A stretch of DNA of 64,000 nucleotides from Taudactylus pleione (lineage: Eukaryota > Chordata > Amphibia > Anura > Myobatrachidae). The stretch is from contig JAUIMM010000003.1 in NCBI GenBank assembly GCA_031769625.1, forward strand, positions 332,501 through 396,500, read 5' to 3'. Positions 11,254 through 24,100 of this stretch are shown here, piece by piece. Position numbers and translations under genes: made by a program. The notes below the pieces were generated by a model that saw only the letters and a list, made by a program, of their open reading frames with translations, searched no databases and was not told where the DNA came from. Within the stretch, counting starts at the first letter, position 1. Every line of letters starts with the position of its first letter.

Positions 11254-11664
11254 GTCCCTGCGATCGGGAATGAGATCGCAGTGTGTACACAGACCCATCT
11301 CAGAATGAGTGACAGGAAGTACCGTTCGTGGGAGGTGACGGAGGGGTGGGGGGCTAGCGAACACAGGCGTGTCAGTGTTTGAACACTGTCACAGGGGCGT
11401 GCATAATTAAGCCCCTGCGATGAATTGCGCAGCCTGACCTCTAGATACCGTCAGGAAGTTTAGCAGTTTGTGAATGAGGTCTGACCTGCCTTAATTGTGC
11501 ATGAGGCTCCGATGGTGCTAGATGGTACCGATGTTTTCGCAGACTCGCAAGGTATTATGGATGTGAGCAAAGGGAAATGGGTCTCCTTATATTGTGCGAT
11601 CGCAGTCATTTGCATAAGCTCTTGCTGCCGCGATCGCATCAGCGATCCTTGCTGAATCAGGCCC
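11254..11664. mobile_element. Degenerate Harbinger-like MITE, TSD tta
   Basis: The right end (gctgaatcaggccc) matches the family's terminal repeat and is followed by tta; the left end is decayed but preceded by tta. The interior (gagtgacaggaagtaccg, gtgggaggtgacgg, ggggcgtgcataattaag) follows the family order. Confidence 0.55.
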
Positions 11665-11667
11665 TTA

Positions 11668-13000
11668 ATCAGTTCAGATTCAACCAATCAGGGTCTAGGC
11701 ATGGCTAGACGATTAGGAACTTCTATGAAATCCAACAACCTCCATAGTTAAAGTCTTTCTTTGTGGGGCCTAATGGAGGAAGCCATTTTATAGACTGAGC
11801 CCAAGTTTATGGCTAAAGCTGTCTCCACACTGGAGCGAAGTCAGGCCGATTTGCCGTTTCCTAACGTTAAATCGCCCACATCACTGAAAATGCGGGTGCC
11901 CGCGGTCGTACTGCACTTCAAACCTGGCAATATCGCACGCGACCTGATGTATGTTAATGAAGGTCGGAAACCAGTGATTGTACCGTCGTTCATTAATTTC
12001 TGTAGTGCGCACCGGCAATCATGCAATGTCCAGGGACACCCTGGACAACGGCACAATTGCCGGTCATCTCAGTATGTACTCAGCTTAAATAGTCCTCTTG
12101 TGTCTATTGGTCCAGCCCACAAAATGGCTGCCCCCTGTGCATGTAGGTGACAGATGAAGATTAATTTACCTCAGTCCGTCCCTATCTACTACGTGTAACT
12201 CCTAACAAACATTAGTGATAATAAAACAGAAAAGGAGAATTAAACTCCACAAGATATGGAAATTGTACATAAAAAAATACACCGTATTGGCTAGAAGCTG
12301 TGTATAAGCGTAAATAGGAATAATTTGAATAACGGAGGATTATGGAATGGGTTAGCATCATCTGCCTTATGAAATAATAATTTCATGTATATAGCGCTTT
12401 TCCCCAGAAGGCCTTAAGGCGCTGTACAGAAATCATCAACATAACACGGATGAATGTCTTCAAGGTGTAATGTTTTGTATGGCCGGTGCGTGATGGTACC
12501 AAAAGTATCCCGTGTACCGCGGAGAAGTTCTAATGATTAATGGATGTTTGTCCAATCCTGGAACAAAATTTCAATTATGATGTTTATTAGTCACAAGTCC
12601 AGTCAACTGAACAACCAAGAGCTGTAACGTGAGCTACAGGAGCCCCCGCGGGGCCTGTGACATCTTTATGGAGTTCTTGTCTTTTGTTCTCAGAGTATGA
12701 AACAAAAAGAGAAGAACTGATGCAACTCCCAGTGGTGGTATTAAGGAGGGACAAAAGACTCCAGCAGGGAGTAGGCTGCAGTCAGATCTAGGATTACATA
12801 CGATGCAAGGACGACTTCTACCACAGGACAAAACTCAGATAGGACGTTGCTCCTGCTTCAAGGGTCCCCGCCTTCATATCTCTGACTACTGTGGTGGTGT
12901 GCGGCCGAGGGAAGTGTCACTCCGACTGAGAGAGACGGGTTTAGAGGGGTTGGGATGTCCTGTCCTGACGATAGCTAACTAGAGCTGGTTAGAGACTATG
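11668..13000. other. No gene seen; short repeat fragments
   Basis: The segment at 12371-12430 (tatagcgcttttcccc then aaggcgctgtacag) resembles the tail of the SINE at 15305-15612. The phrase cacaaaatggctgcc at 12118 recurs at 27122 and elsewhere and belongs to some unidentified repeat. Nothing coding is supported. Confidence 0.3.
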
Positions 13001-13725
13001 GGGGAGAGTGATCAAGCCTTGGAGATAGAGTGGAGAAGTTGCCTAAAGCAACCAATCAGCTTCTGTCATTTATCTAGCTTAGGCCCTCATTCAGAGCCGT
13101 ACGCTCTGAGCAGAGCGCACGCTCTGAATGAGGGCCGGGCTCCATGAAAATGGAGCGTCCTCCTGGACGCTCGTATAGCTGTGGGTCACCACCCACAGGC
13201 TATACGAGCGTGCATTGTGATGGCCGCGATGGTCGTGACCATCGCGACCATCGAAATTGCGAGTCGGAGCCTGCGGTTGAGGTTTTCAACCGCAAGCTCC
13301 GGAGTGATTTTGGCTCTATCAGAGCCAAAATCACTCCCACTGACATCACTAGTGATGTCAGTGGGCCGGCTTCTGACGGGAGGCGTTCCCGTGGGAACGC
13401 CCCCGTCAGGGAGGCACGCCCCCGGCACGCCCACCAAAGGGGGCGTGCTGTCAATCAACATTGACAACACGCCCCCTTTGATCGGACACAACGAGCGAAG
13501 GACTTTCCTTCGCTCGTCGCGTCTGGCGCATGCGCGCGACGGAGCTCCCTCCGTCGTGCGCATGCTCAGTCCATAACATCGACCCACTTGCGAGCGGGCA
13601 GCCGCTCGCGAGTGGGTCTGAATCAGGCCCTTAGTCTATAGAATGACAGTTAGAAACTGATTGGTTGCTTTGGGCAACTACTGTACTCCACTTTATCTCT
13701 CTCCAAGGGTTGATACATTTCCCCC
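13001..13725. mobile_element. Palindromic MITE (outer), split by a younger MITE
   Basis: The left part runs gggggagagtgatcaag, then agcaaccaatcagcttctg; the right part (after 13633) runs aaactgattggttgctttgg then ctctccaagggttgatac and ccccc. The halves are inverted copies. The family recurs at 13757, 23626, 25862 and 30223. The inner insertion lies at 13082-13630. Confidence 0.65.
13082..13630. mobile_element. Harbinger-like MITE nested in another MITE, TSD tta
   Basis: The ends are ggccctcattcagagcc and gggtctgaatcaggccc, with tta duplicated at 13079-13081 and 13631-13633. Almost the whole interior is a series of back-to-back inverted repeats (for example gctatacgagcg, cgatggtcgtgaccatcg, gggggcgtgctgtcaa). 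The symmetric interior creates open frames on both strands that are not genes. Confidence 0.85.
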
Positions 13726-13756
13726 ATTTTATATTTTGTGGAACCTCATGCAACCT

Positions 13757-13926
13757 GGGGGAGATTCATCAACCCATCTAAACAGGACAAGCAGAAGTGT
13801 TGACCATAGTAACCGACCAGATTGCAGCTATCATTCTGTGACACATTCTATTAAAATGATAGCTGCAAACTGGTTGCTAAGGGCAACAACTTTTGTCCTC
13901 TTTAGAAAGTTTGATAAATCTCCTTC
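13757..13926. mobile_element. Short palindromic MITE (gattggttgc family relative)
   Basis: The left end gggggagattcatcaac is mirrored by gtttgataaatctcctt, and ttgcagctatcatt by aatgatagctgcaa. It resembles the palindromic MITEs at 23626 and 30223. Confidence 0.6.
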
Positions 13927-14115
13927 TAATATTCCGAGAAAAGTGATTTTATAGTGTATAAGAGTTACACTTGCTGTAACAGGCACAGGCAGATATTAAT
14001 GACCATGTGTAATTGTAATAAAATGTAATTATTTGCCATGGCGTTTAGGAGAGTATGACTTTCACGCTTAAAAGGCGACTCTCTTGTAAATTAAAAAAAA
14101 AAAAACCTAATAATC

Positions 14116-14121
14116 TTTATT
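14116..14121 (-). terminator. Possible DDX31 poly(A) signal
   Basis: On the minus strand this reads AATAAA, about 940 bases past the DDX31 stop codon, with no repeat element after it in the transcript until later. A GC-rich repeat (14411-14815) would lie inside the 3' UTR. A second AATAAA lies in the AT-rich run near 14289-14294. Position and motif are the only evidence. Confidence 0.22.
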
Positions 14122-14410
14122 AAAAAAAAAATATGACACTTTTTAATTTCATCAGGTATGCCGCAAGTGTAGGACTTACTGTAATAGCATATTCTGATTA
14201 ATATATATTTTTTCCCATTTCAGATATTAAATGACCAAAGCTAAAACTGTATTGTTTTTGTAATAAAGCTAATATATATATATATATTTTTTATTTTTTT
14301 CAGTTTCACGATAGCTTTTGTTTATATTCATCAATATGTTGTCTCTAATCGCTGAGGATCATTTGCAAATTGAAGCTAAACAAAATAAATAAAAAATGAA
14401 TTGACAATAT

Positions 14411-14815
14411 AACCCAGGCTTGCCTACCCTCCCGATTTGGCCGGGAGCCTCCCGATTTTCGGGTGCTGCTCCCGGCCCCCCGGTAAGGCAGGCAAGCCTC
14501 CCGGAAGCCTCCGACCCTCCCGTCCTCCCCCCTGAAAAGATTATAAAACCCAACAGCGGGGGAGCCGGTGACGCGATTCGCGCTGAATCGCGTCCCCGCC
14601 CCCTGCTTCACACTGCCGAAAATAACGGCATTGTGAAGAGGGGCGGAGCCACGATGACGCGATCGTGCGGCTCCGCCCCCGGCTCCACCCCCAATGCACC
14701 ACCAACTGGCTGGCCCGCCCCCAGCTCTGCCCCCAAAGCCCCCCCCCCCCCCCCCCCCCACTGTTAGCCGACAATCAGCTCCCTCCCGGAAGGCTGGAGC
14801 TGATTGTTGGAAAGT
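14411..14815. repeat. GC-rich repeat element within predicted DDX31 3' UTR
   Basis: This begins ggcttgcctaccctcccg and contains repeated cccgg-rich blocks, ggctccgcc/ggcggagcc pairs, a C run at 14737-14759, and ends gctgattgttggaaagtatg. It shares its first 90 bp with the minus-strand copy at 5400-5515. The class is unknown. Upstream, 13927-14410 is AT-rich with no recognisable feature. Confidence 0.45.
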
Positions 14816-15057
14816 ATGATATAACCAGAACGCTTAGTACAAGTCCCCTGTATTTAAAAATCAGTAAGTCGGTAGGAATCCAAGAACTGAAACCACTATA
14901 GAAAATCTGAGTGCGGCGCAGACTACGCCATATTCTGCAGTCCACATGAGCTGGAGCAGCTTTCTATAGGTGTTACGTGAGTTTGGGGGCATCTACGTGG
15001 CTTGGGTCCCTGACGCTGCTGTTTGGGTGACCCGTATTTGCAGCTGAATTCCACATC

Positions 15058-15187
15058 TCAGGTCTCCTTTTCTTCACCCCCATTCTTCTTGGTTTTCTTC
15101 TGCTTGGAAGGGAGTCCGCTGGAGAATTCGGACGTCAGCAAATCCGAAAACCGCTGCTTCATTCTCACCGGCTTTTGTCCTTTAGGT
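15058..15187 (-). CDS. DDX31: DDX31 terminal exon with stop codon
   Basis: The exon completes an Arg codon, reads [20 protein letters not shown], then [17 protein letters not shown] and EEKET, and stops at TGA (15058-15060). The acceptor is ttactttgcag. The [14 protein letters not shown] segment matches the short C-terminal motif I recall in vertebrate DDX31, and the KQKKTKK cluster resembles a nucleolar localisation signal. The tail after the DUF4217-type domain is only about 60 residues, which seems shorter than in human; an alternative last exon cannot be excluded. Confidence 0.9.
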
Positions 15188-18100
15188 CTGCAAAGTAACA
15201 AAAATAAATTGTATCTACGGAACTGCAATGATGGACCACCATTAATAGAGTGCACACAATACCTGGATACTGGTTGATTTGCATTCGTTTTGGATTGTGA
15301 AAATCCAAATATAGCGCACACATATTCCGCAGCGCTTTACAGAGAATATTTGGTCACTCACATCAGTCCCTGCCCCAGTGGAGCTTACACTCTATATTCC
15401 CTATCACATGCTCACATACTTGGGTTCAATTTTGTTGGGAGCCAATTAACCTACCAGTATATTTGTGGAGTGTGGGAGGAAACCAGAGGAAACCCACGCA
15501 AGCACAGGGAGAATATACACACTCCACACAGTTAGGGCCCTAGTGGGAATCGAACCCACGACCTCAGTGCTGTGAGGCAGTAATGCTAACCATTACACCG
15601 TCTGTGCTGCCCACAGGATGACTGCAGCGTCCCTCAATACACAATTAGCAGGAAACGAGAAGGTCGCCTCTATCAACAGAACCTAAACTCCTGCCATTAG
15701 GAATTAAAGCAGAAATCCCAATGTAGAAATTTACCTTGTTTTGTTTCTTCAGGCTGCAATTTAGGCTGATTTATAATTCAGCACAGTGTCAGATGAATGC
15801 TTTGGCAACCACAGACACATGGCACACCATTTAGTGAGCAGAGAGGCTTTGGAACACCTCTGCCTGAACTCAAGTTTGTTCTAGGTACTGTGAAATCCTC
15901 CCCCTCATTCTCCCCTCTCTGACCTGCTGGGTGCCTGTGTCTCTCTAAAGCTGGGTACACACTGACAGATACATTGGCCGATCATTGATTGGCCAATGTA
16001 TCTGCTGCCCGTCGTGCAGTGTGTACCCGCGATATGTCGGCGTTCACCGACATATCGCATTGGCTGTGCTGCACAGCCGATGGACAGATATGTCTGCAGA
16101 CATATCTGTCCATCAGCAGGTGTGTACGAGCGGTCTGCAGACCGCCCATAAACTCACAACGGCAACTGCGGGGAGGGGGGCGGGACATGCCCCCCACCTG
16201 CCGGGACACGCCCCCGAATGCCGGGACATGCCCCCTGGTTGCTGGGACCATGTGGGCAGGCACAGATGATGGTTGTTCAGTGTGTACGATCAACCATCAT
16301 CTGCAGATCACTCAATCTGCAGATATATCTGTATAGTGTGTACCCACCTTAAGAGAGGTAGCCATACACTGTGCCCTCCAGGCAGCTCACAAAATGGCAG
16401 ATAAGGTGCATGTTTAATAAGGTACTTTACTTGCTATTTAAAGGAAAATAAAAACCCTTCCATGTGGTTTAGCACCTTTTGGTCGCCTCAGCACAACAAA
16501 AACTACCCAACATATCAGGAGTGAAAACTATAGGTACATAGAGCTGCTAAAGGTGCCCATCCACTAGCAGACATGAAAACGACTGCCAATTTCGACATTG
16601 TAATCGTGCAGTCGTTTGTCAGTCTGTGATAAGCCTGCACTGAACGAGCAGTCGTTCAGTGCAGGCTCATCAATCATCTGCTTACATGCTCAACCTGACA
16701 TTCTCGTCAGGTTGTCCAGCATGTTTGCACGATGATAGATGTCTAAATGACCGGTGGGCGTGCGCATCGCTGGTCGCTTTAGATATTTTTGCAAATGATT
16801 TGCAAACGATTGAACAATTGTTATCATTCAATCGCTCAACTTAATCGTCTAGTGGATGGGTACCTTAAGTCTGTAGCTAACACAAATCAACATCTGTGAT
16901 TATTGGGGCAATTTCCAGATTCCCAGTATAATCCCACAATCACAGGCCAGATGGAAATGGAGGTCATTGGCATCATCCAGTGATGAGCTAGCTGTGCTAT
17001 CAAGTAGAATATCAAATAACCCCCTTCCGGTAGTATACAGTAAATGGAGAAGTGAGAAGAGTATTCGCCTTTTGCACTGATAAACTAGGGGCTTCGCTAT
17101 GATCCATCATTTTAGGAGAGAGCATGAAAAAAAAACCCAGGGGGGTTGGTCATCATTCTGTATTACTGCACCCGTCTCCCAGTCCTAGGAGGCATATCTG
17201 GGAATGCCTCCATGTCTAGTTAAGTGGCACTTGCGTAAACGTACCCTTACTCGGCTTATGCTTGTTGTCCCCCTCACTTCCCTACTGATACTCCGAGCGT
17301 AAGCAGACGCAAGTCTACGTTTCATGGAAATGTAGATAGAAATTCATCTTGCTGAGCATATGCAGTGTCGGAGATGTAGCCGGCATTCCCGGATGGTCTA
17401 AATACCGGCGCCGAACTCCCGACAGGTCGGGATCCCGGTACCAGTATCCGGACCGTTGGCATACCGAAGGTAAGTATCGGGGTGTTAGGGGGAGGTTAGG
17501 TACCGGGGAGGGGGTGTTAGGATTAGGGTGTGGGGAGGGAGAGGTTAGGCTTAGGCACTATGGGGGGAGGTTTAGGGTTAGGCACCGGGGAGGGAGGGTT
17601 AGGATTAGGGTGCGGGAGGGGGAGGTTAGGCTTAGGTACTAGGGGTTAGGTTTAGGCACCGGGGAGGGAGGGTTAGGATTAGAGTGCGGGGAGGAGCAGT
17701 TAGGTTTAGGCACTAGGGAGGAGGTTAGGTTTAGGCACCGGGGAGGGTGGGTTAGGTTTAGGGTGCGGGGAGGTTAGGTTTAGGCACTAGGGGGGAGGTT
17801 AGGTTTAGGCACCGGGGAGGGGGTGTTAGGTTTAGGGTGCAGGGGGGGGGGGGGGGTTAGGCTTAGGTACTAGGGGTGAGGTTAGGTTTAGGCACCGGGG
17901 AGGGAGTGTTAGGTTTAGGGTGCGGGGAGGGGGAGGTTAGGCTTAGGCACTGGGGGGAGGCTAGGTTTAGGCACCGGGGAGGGGGGGGGGTAGTGTAGGG
18001 GTTAGGAAAACACTTACCGTTAGTTCCTATGGGTGTGGGGATTCTGGCCGTCGGGATACCGCTGTCGGTATTCTGACCAGCAGCATCCCGACAGCCGGGA

Positions 18101-21100
18101 TTTCACACCCAACCCGCATTATCGATATGGGTATTATGCAAACAACTGGCATATGCCAAACTTACTGCAGGCTGTCCCTTTCCCCAATAAGACTGCGACG
18201 TGGAAGAAGAAAACGCTAAGAGACTCTACGAGGATTCGCAGAAGATTCTGGCGTCACAATACACAAACACAAATTTTATGGGCGACTACCAGCATTATTA
18301 TAGATATTATTTAAAGATGGAATCATCCTTCAATGAGTATTTTTATTGAGGATTATAATAAAACTGGCTTTATGGACCCGGCCTAAGCTGGATCATCCCT
18401 GCCCCACCCCTGGATTTCTGCAATACTTATCTGTCCCCTCCCCATGGCGAAGGTAGGATCCATCGGAAGGAGGAGGGGAGCCCCCGCTCTCACCGCGTGT
18501 GGCAATCTCAGGACCTGCCATAGCTGACTACTATATAGATATAAGAGAATGTTTCGGGTCATTCTATCTACATTGCTCAGTGGTATCTCTCTCTATATGA
18601 ACTACTAGAATGCCATTTCATTTGGTCTCCTCACGTTTGCATAGAACTCCAGAGAATATTCTTGTTTTCTTACCCTGGGGTTATTTTTTATTGTCATTTC
18701 TTACACTTCCGACTTGAAGGAAAAACAGTAGAAATGCGTTTAGCATCAAGTGTATTGTAACACTGACTAAAAACTACTATAATGACCCAAGATTTCAGGA
18801 CCTTCCATCGAACTGCAAAAGACTGCCACAGACTCTCAGCTAAAAGTTTTTTTTTCCACATTTTGGGGAGGGGAGCGGGTTTTTACACAAACCCCTTTCC
18901 CCAGAGACCTACATGTAAGATAATCACTGGTACGGTTATTTGAAAGCCCAGGATCAGATCCATATGCAGAAGTCACAGCTGGCTTGGGACAGTGTAGCGC
19001 AGCATTGACCAATCAGGAGCTGTTATTTTTGTCACTGCAGTTTAAAGGGAGTCATGCAAGTTCCTTTTCCCACAATGCGCACACACCAAATTGGAAAAAC
19101 CCTTTAAACACCGATTCAGATCTGCAACGCAAACTCCATCCACAAACAGATCCGGAAATTCAGCATTGTACGGATCTGGGACATGTCACCCCCAGCTGCT
19201 GAGTTGGTGTATGTAACTTGCGTCTGCACGTCACATAAGTGTTCCCGGGGAGCGTAGACGGAAATTTCGGGCTATTCAGAGACTGTCGTATGCACAGATT
19301 CGTCCGGCCTCAGATAATTCTGATGCACCGAGGATAAGGCTACTACAAGGGTTAGATTGAAATAGCCGCGAGCTGCCAAACAGCGCATCTTTCCACGCGT
19401 TATGATAAGCAGATTCTGTTGCAGCTCCATAGGCTGTGGGTAGAACCTGCCTTCTGAAGTTAGCGCGCAGAAGCCGCCGGGACCCGATCCAGCAATTTCC
19501 ACGCCTAATTGCGTCTTCCTCCAAATGTGCAAACTGATGCTGATTTAGGTACAGATACAGGAAACGGGCACATCTATGGCTAGAACGTAAGGTACTGTGA
19601 AGAGACTGCAGGGGGGTAAGAGGTTAGGCATTAGAGCGAGGATTAGGGCAGGTATTCTTATCAGAATATCGCGGCATGAGATCACTCCGCTGGAACGGAC
19701 GGTCACATGATCGCCTGGACCCGGAAGACGACGCTGGAAACGCCACTGCTGCTGGGACCAGACAAGTATCATCCCTGGGCCACTAGGGACGTTAGGTCGA
19801 CTTTCTATCATCTGAATAGGTCATCCGTTTAGACATGAATGTCGACATGCTCATGTCAACATGAGAACTGTTGCCTCAACGTACCACACTACAATCAAGC
19901 GTTGTCACCACTCATTCTTTTTCTACTAAAAACACAGGTGCACATCAATTCTCTGGAAAAGGCTTTAAGCGCTAGATGAGTAACGTGAGTAATCTTCCAA
20001 TACCAGAGTAGCCTCTTAAGGCCCCTACACACTAGATGATACTTTGAACGATTTGGCTGATTCCGACTCATCGGAACATCAGATTGTCAACACTATGTGC
20101 GCTCCCTAGCGGGGTCGTTCGTCGAATCTTCAGATCTTTTGTACATGCAGGAAGATCTGTCAATCTTGTTAACGATTCCCCATAGACCGTACAGTGTCTA
20201 CCAAACGACCAGACGATATGGTTACATTATATAGATAACGATCTAACCACCAAAAGATACAATGTATCTCGTTTGGTCGTTTCTACAGTGTGTATGTACT
20301 AGATCGTTTTCCCGGGAGTTCAAGGGAAATCGTTGACAACATTGCATCGTTTGCAAGTCGCCTAGCTTTAGGAAAACCGTTCCACAAAATATCTTGAGGA
20401 ACCAGGAAACCCGTTAATTGGATTGAATGTATATGTGCTATCATAACAATGAATTTGTCCTGTATGCGACTCTAAACAGGGAGGGGTGGGGAGATACACT
20501 AATTATAGTGTGCATTTTGGCAAGAGATGTAACCAGGGGAAAGCAGGACTGGCACGAGTCCAGTGAACGGGCAAACAAGTTGGAGAAGCAGAACAATGTC
20601 ACATTGCAAAAAAAAATAAAAAAATTAGGCTGGGGAGGGAGCAGAATAATTCAAGCAAAATAAAATAATTATATATACCTGTATTATTTATAAAAAAAAA
20701 AAAAAAAAAAAATAATAATGAAGTTTTAAACAAGCCTTTGCCATATCCAAATATTTTATTCATTTTAATATGGCCCATTTAGGAAAAAAAATTTCAGGTG
20801 AAGACTAAAATAAGAAAGTTCCGATTGCACAAATCATATGATAAAACAGAATAAATTACTGTGTAAGAATTCTACTGAAGGCTTTCGGCCTACTGTGCCT
20901 CAGACTGATGTTTTGGGACCCAGGTTTGCTTACTTGCTGCATGGCCTAGATATTGATACACAGTATTTTAGTTCTTAATAATTCTTTTTATTACTTTAAT
21001 AAAGTCACATGCCTTTGAAAGATAAGTCAATTCATCGTAAAAATGTTAAGAAAAAAAATAAAAAAATTAAAAAAAATTGGAAAGATTAAAAGGAAACAAA

Positions 21101-24100
21101 AACGATATAAATATGTGGAACTGATTTATCTACTTAAACAAACAAAAAAAAAAAACTTGTACAAAAATTTTAAATAGGAAATAGGATTCGATAATCTGAC
21201 AGGTGAGGTATCATGGTGGTGTCGCTCTGTGGGTTGCTGGTGCACAGTCGGGAAGCGCAGGTAGTACTAGATTCATCAATTGCTTGTAATCCCCTAGTAA
21301 TTAATGGCTCAAGACACCTCAGCGACACAGCCTGAAGAGGTGACCATGCTGAGAGGCTGCCCCTCGCAGAACGGGACATGTTTGGTGTTGTCTGTTGAAG
21401 GAGAGTCAGATGTCAGGTCAAGACAAAAGGTCATTGCTGAATTCCTCTAATCACCTTATTAGCGGCGAGGCACCTACGTGTCATAACAAAGGCTTGAGGG
21501 AGGAGAGAGGACAAGCCAGGTTAGGGGGGGGGCCGAAAGCTTAGTATTGTCCTGAGGGCATCTGAAACACAGGGGCAGATCACAACATTAATGGACCAGT
21601 TGGTCCTTTTTTGTATTTTTTTCCCCCCACTTGTGTGAACAAGTGCAGACACAAAAACCAAACGTGGATATTATCGCCTAAGACGTAGCACGCAGGCTCT
21701 CACAGTGCCCGTCACAATGGATGCGGCTGTAATCGTACCCAGTGCCCGCTCGCTATGCCCCTGGCCCGAGCACAAAGAGCACAGGTGGCCGGGCTGAAAA
21801 GATCTGGCCTTTCTGCACATGGGCCGTCGGGCAAAAGGAGTGGTGCTGGCGGTCTTCTGCCAACTCAATTTCCAACAGATCATTCTTGGGCACTGTAGTT
21901 ACTTCCTTGCGGCACACGTGACAATATCAGAACAAACAGCTGGCAGGAACATTGGCGGTTGTGGTATTTACCGCTATAAACAGAAGTGCGCAATTCTATG
22001 GCTCTGCAGGAATGTAGAACCACAACACCCAGCATGGCCTGCTTTGCAGGGGTGCCTCGTAGTTTCACAACACTTGGATAGACACAGACTGTGTAATCTT
22101 GTATCACTACGTGGGGAGGGGGGGGGGCAGAAAATGTTAGCATAAATAGAATATTTGTAGTCCGGGACCCTTTCTGTGCAATCCAGAGTTAAATTAGCAG
22201 ATGTAATTATTTAAAACGGTAGTTTGCCCAGATGAATATTTGATTCAAATTAACAAACAATTACAGCCTCAAACGCCGTTCACACGCCGACTGGTTACGC
22301 TGCCCCCCCCCAGGCAGATGGGGTTAAACGAGGATGACTGACATGTGAGGCAGCGAGCCGCCACTTGAATAGTCATTATGTGAATGTGTCGGCGAGATGT
22401 TAACGTGCTCGGACATGCCAGGGGAAAGTCACAATTCCCTTTGGGGACAGACTAAATGACCACCTCTAACTTCTGTACACACAAACCTGGCAGGATCAGG
22501 CATTGGGATCAGGGTCATTATTAAACATCCCCCCCCCCCCCCTCCCTGTGACACCCAGTCTCTTTTTAATTGGGGTTTTAACCTGGTTCCTTTTCAGCAA
22601 TGACAGGGTATGAAATGAGCTTATTCCGTGGGGCTGGGGGAACCATCTTGATCCCTTTGTGGCTCAGCCTTCATGGTCAACATGCTTTGGGAAGAATTAG
22701 ACAATACCACAGACAGGCTCCTATACTTCCCCTTCCCTCTCTCACCAAACTCCTCTGTCGCCTCTCTCAAACATGCAAATGATAACCTGAGAATGCAGAC
22801 GGCTGCGAAACCAGCCACATCGGGACCGGGAAAAGCCACATACACCATCTGCTCACAGACTGGTAACGCTGCAGACTATTCTGCTACCCCTTCTTTTCTC
22901 CGCGGGTCATAACCCAAAAGCAGACTTTGCAAAAACGAGAACACGGAAGGCGAGCTGGTCACATATCAGCATCGCGCCGATTATATTTTACTGCTCATAC
23001 TTACATAGAGCCGGATACAGAGGTGGACGCTAATGCAGCCCGCCGTTTGCGAATTTGTCTACGCTAATGCCGCCGCCGCGAATTTGTGGATTTGCAAAAA
23101 CGGCGGTGGGCGTCTCAATACGGATCCAAGCGGCATTTGCATATTATGCTAGTGTCGTAGCCGCCTGGTTTGGTATTGAGACGCCCACTGGGGTCTTTGC
23201 AAATCCAAGTTGCAGATCAGTCGTTTATCAAAGTTGGCTGTGGGTACCGAGATACCGCAGCCATTTTATCTGCATACAGCATCGCAGGCACTGGCTGCGA
23301 CACGCCCCGAAAATGGTTGAAACACGCCTGCATTTGAGTCGCCGCCCACAAACGGTCCCTGCCTGTCAATCGCTTAGAGAATAAATCCTCACTGCGAGCG
23401 ACTACGGTAATGAAACTTAACCGCATTCGCAGGGCGACTCGGACGCATGTGCAGATCACCGATAATTGTTCAGCTGCGTAAACATGGCCATTGCGCCCAT
23501 ACTGAACCAAACCCATAAGACGGAAAGTGTACACAGTGCTGTGAACGGATTTAATAAAAAAAACAAATACATATTGTTCCTGTCCGATAAAATTCCCAAT
23601 GTATGTTTAAAAGAGACAGACACTAGGGGGAAAGTGTACTAAAGTAAGAGTTTTTAGAAGTGGAGATGTTGCCCATAGCAACCAATCAGATTCTAGTTAT
23701 TATCTGCTAGAAGGTGCTAGTTAAATGTTATTTAGAATCTGATTGGTTGCTATGGGCAACATCTCCACTTCTAAAAACTCTCACTTTAGTAAATACACCC
23801 CTTAGGATTAGAGCCAGGGCCTACGGCTGTTTCTATAAGGTGCATCTTCCGCCTAACCTGACTATACCTGTAAGCCTACAGTATGCAGTTTAGGCGCTAA
23901 GCAAGCGTGCCAAATAAAAAACAATTACTGTATAGAAATGTAAACTATTAAATAACATTTTGGCTGCTTTTACTGTTTGACAATGAAACCCAATGTAGTT
24001 TTAAAATTAAAATGACATGGTGGAGCTGCTCTACCTTTCATGCTGCAATGTGCTATAAGCGGGAGATCGGCGTTCGTTCCCACTATAAGCCAGAGATCGA

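Noticed and set aside
13144..13587. Overlapping frames of 106-133 codons
   Set aside because: They lie inside a GC-rich palindromic MITE and mirror each other.
1..15057. Search for BARHL1 exons in the DDX31 3' flank
   Set aside because: No homeodomain sequence was found in any frame, so the neighbour gene must lie outside the window if synteny holds.
15540..15612. Functional tRNA gene
   Set aside because: A B box is present but no cloverleaf can be drawn, and the following SINE body is recognisable.
17478..18005. True interstitial telomere
   Set aside because: The repeats are irregular, interspersed with caccgggg blocks and bounded by an inverted-repeat element that recurs elsewhere; not a chromosome-fusion scar.
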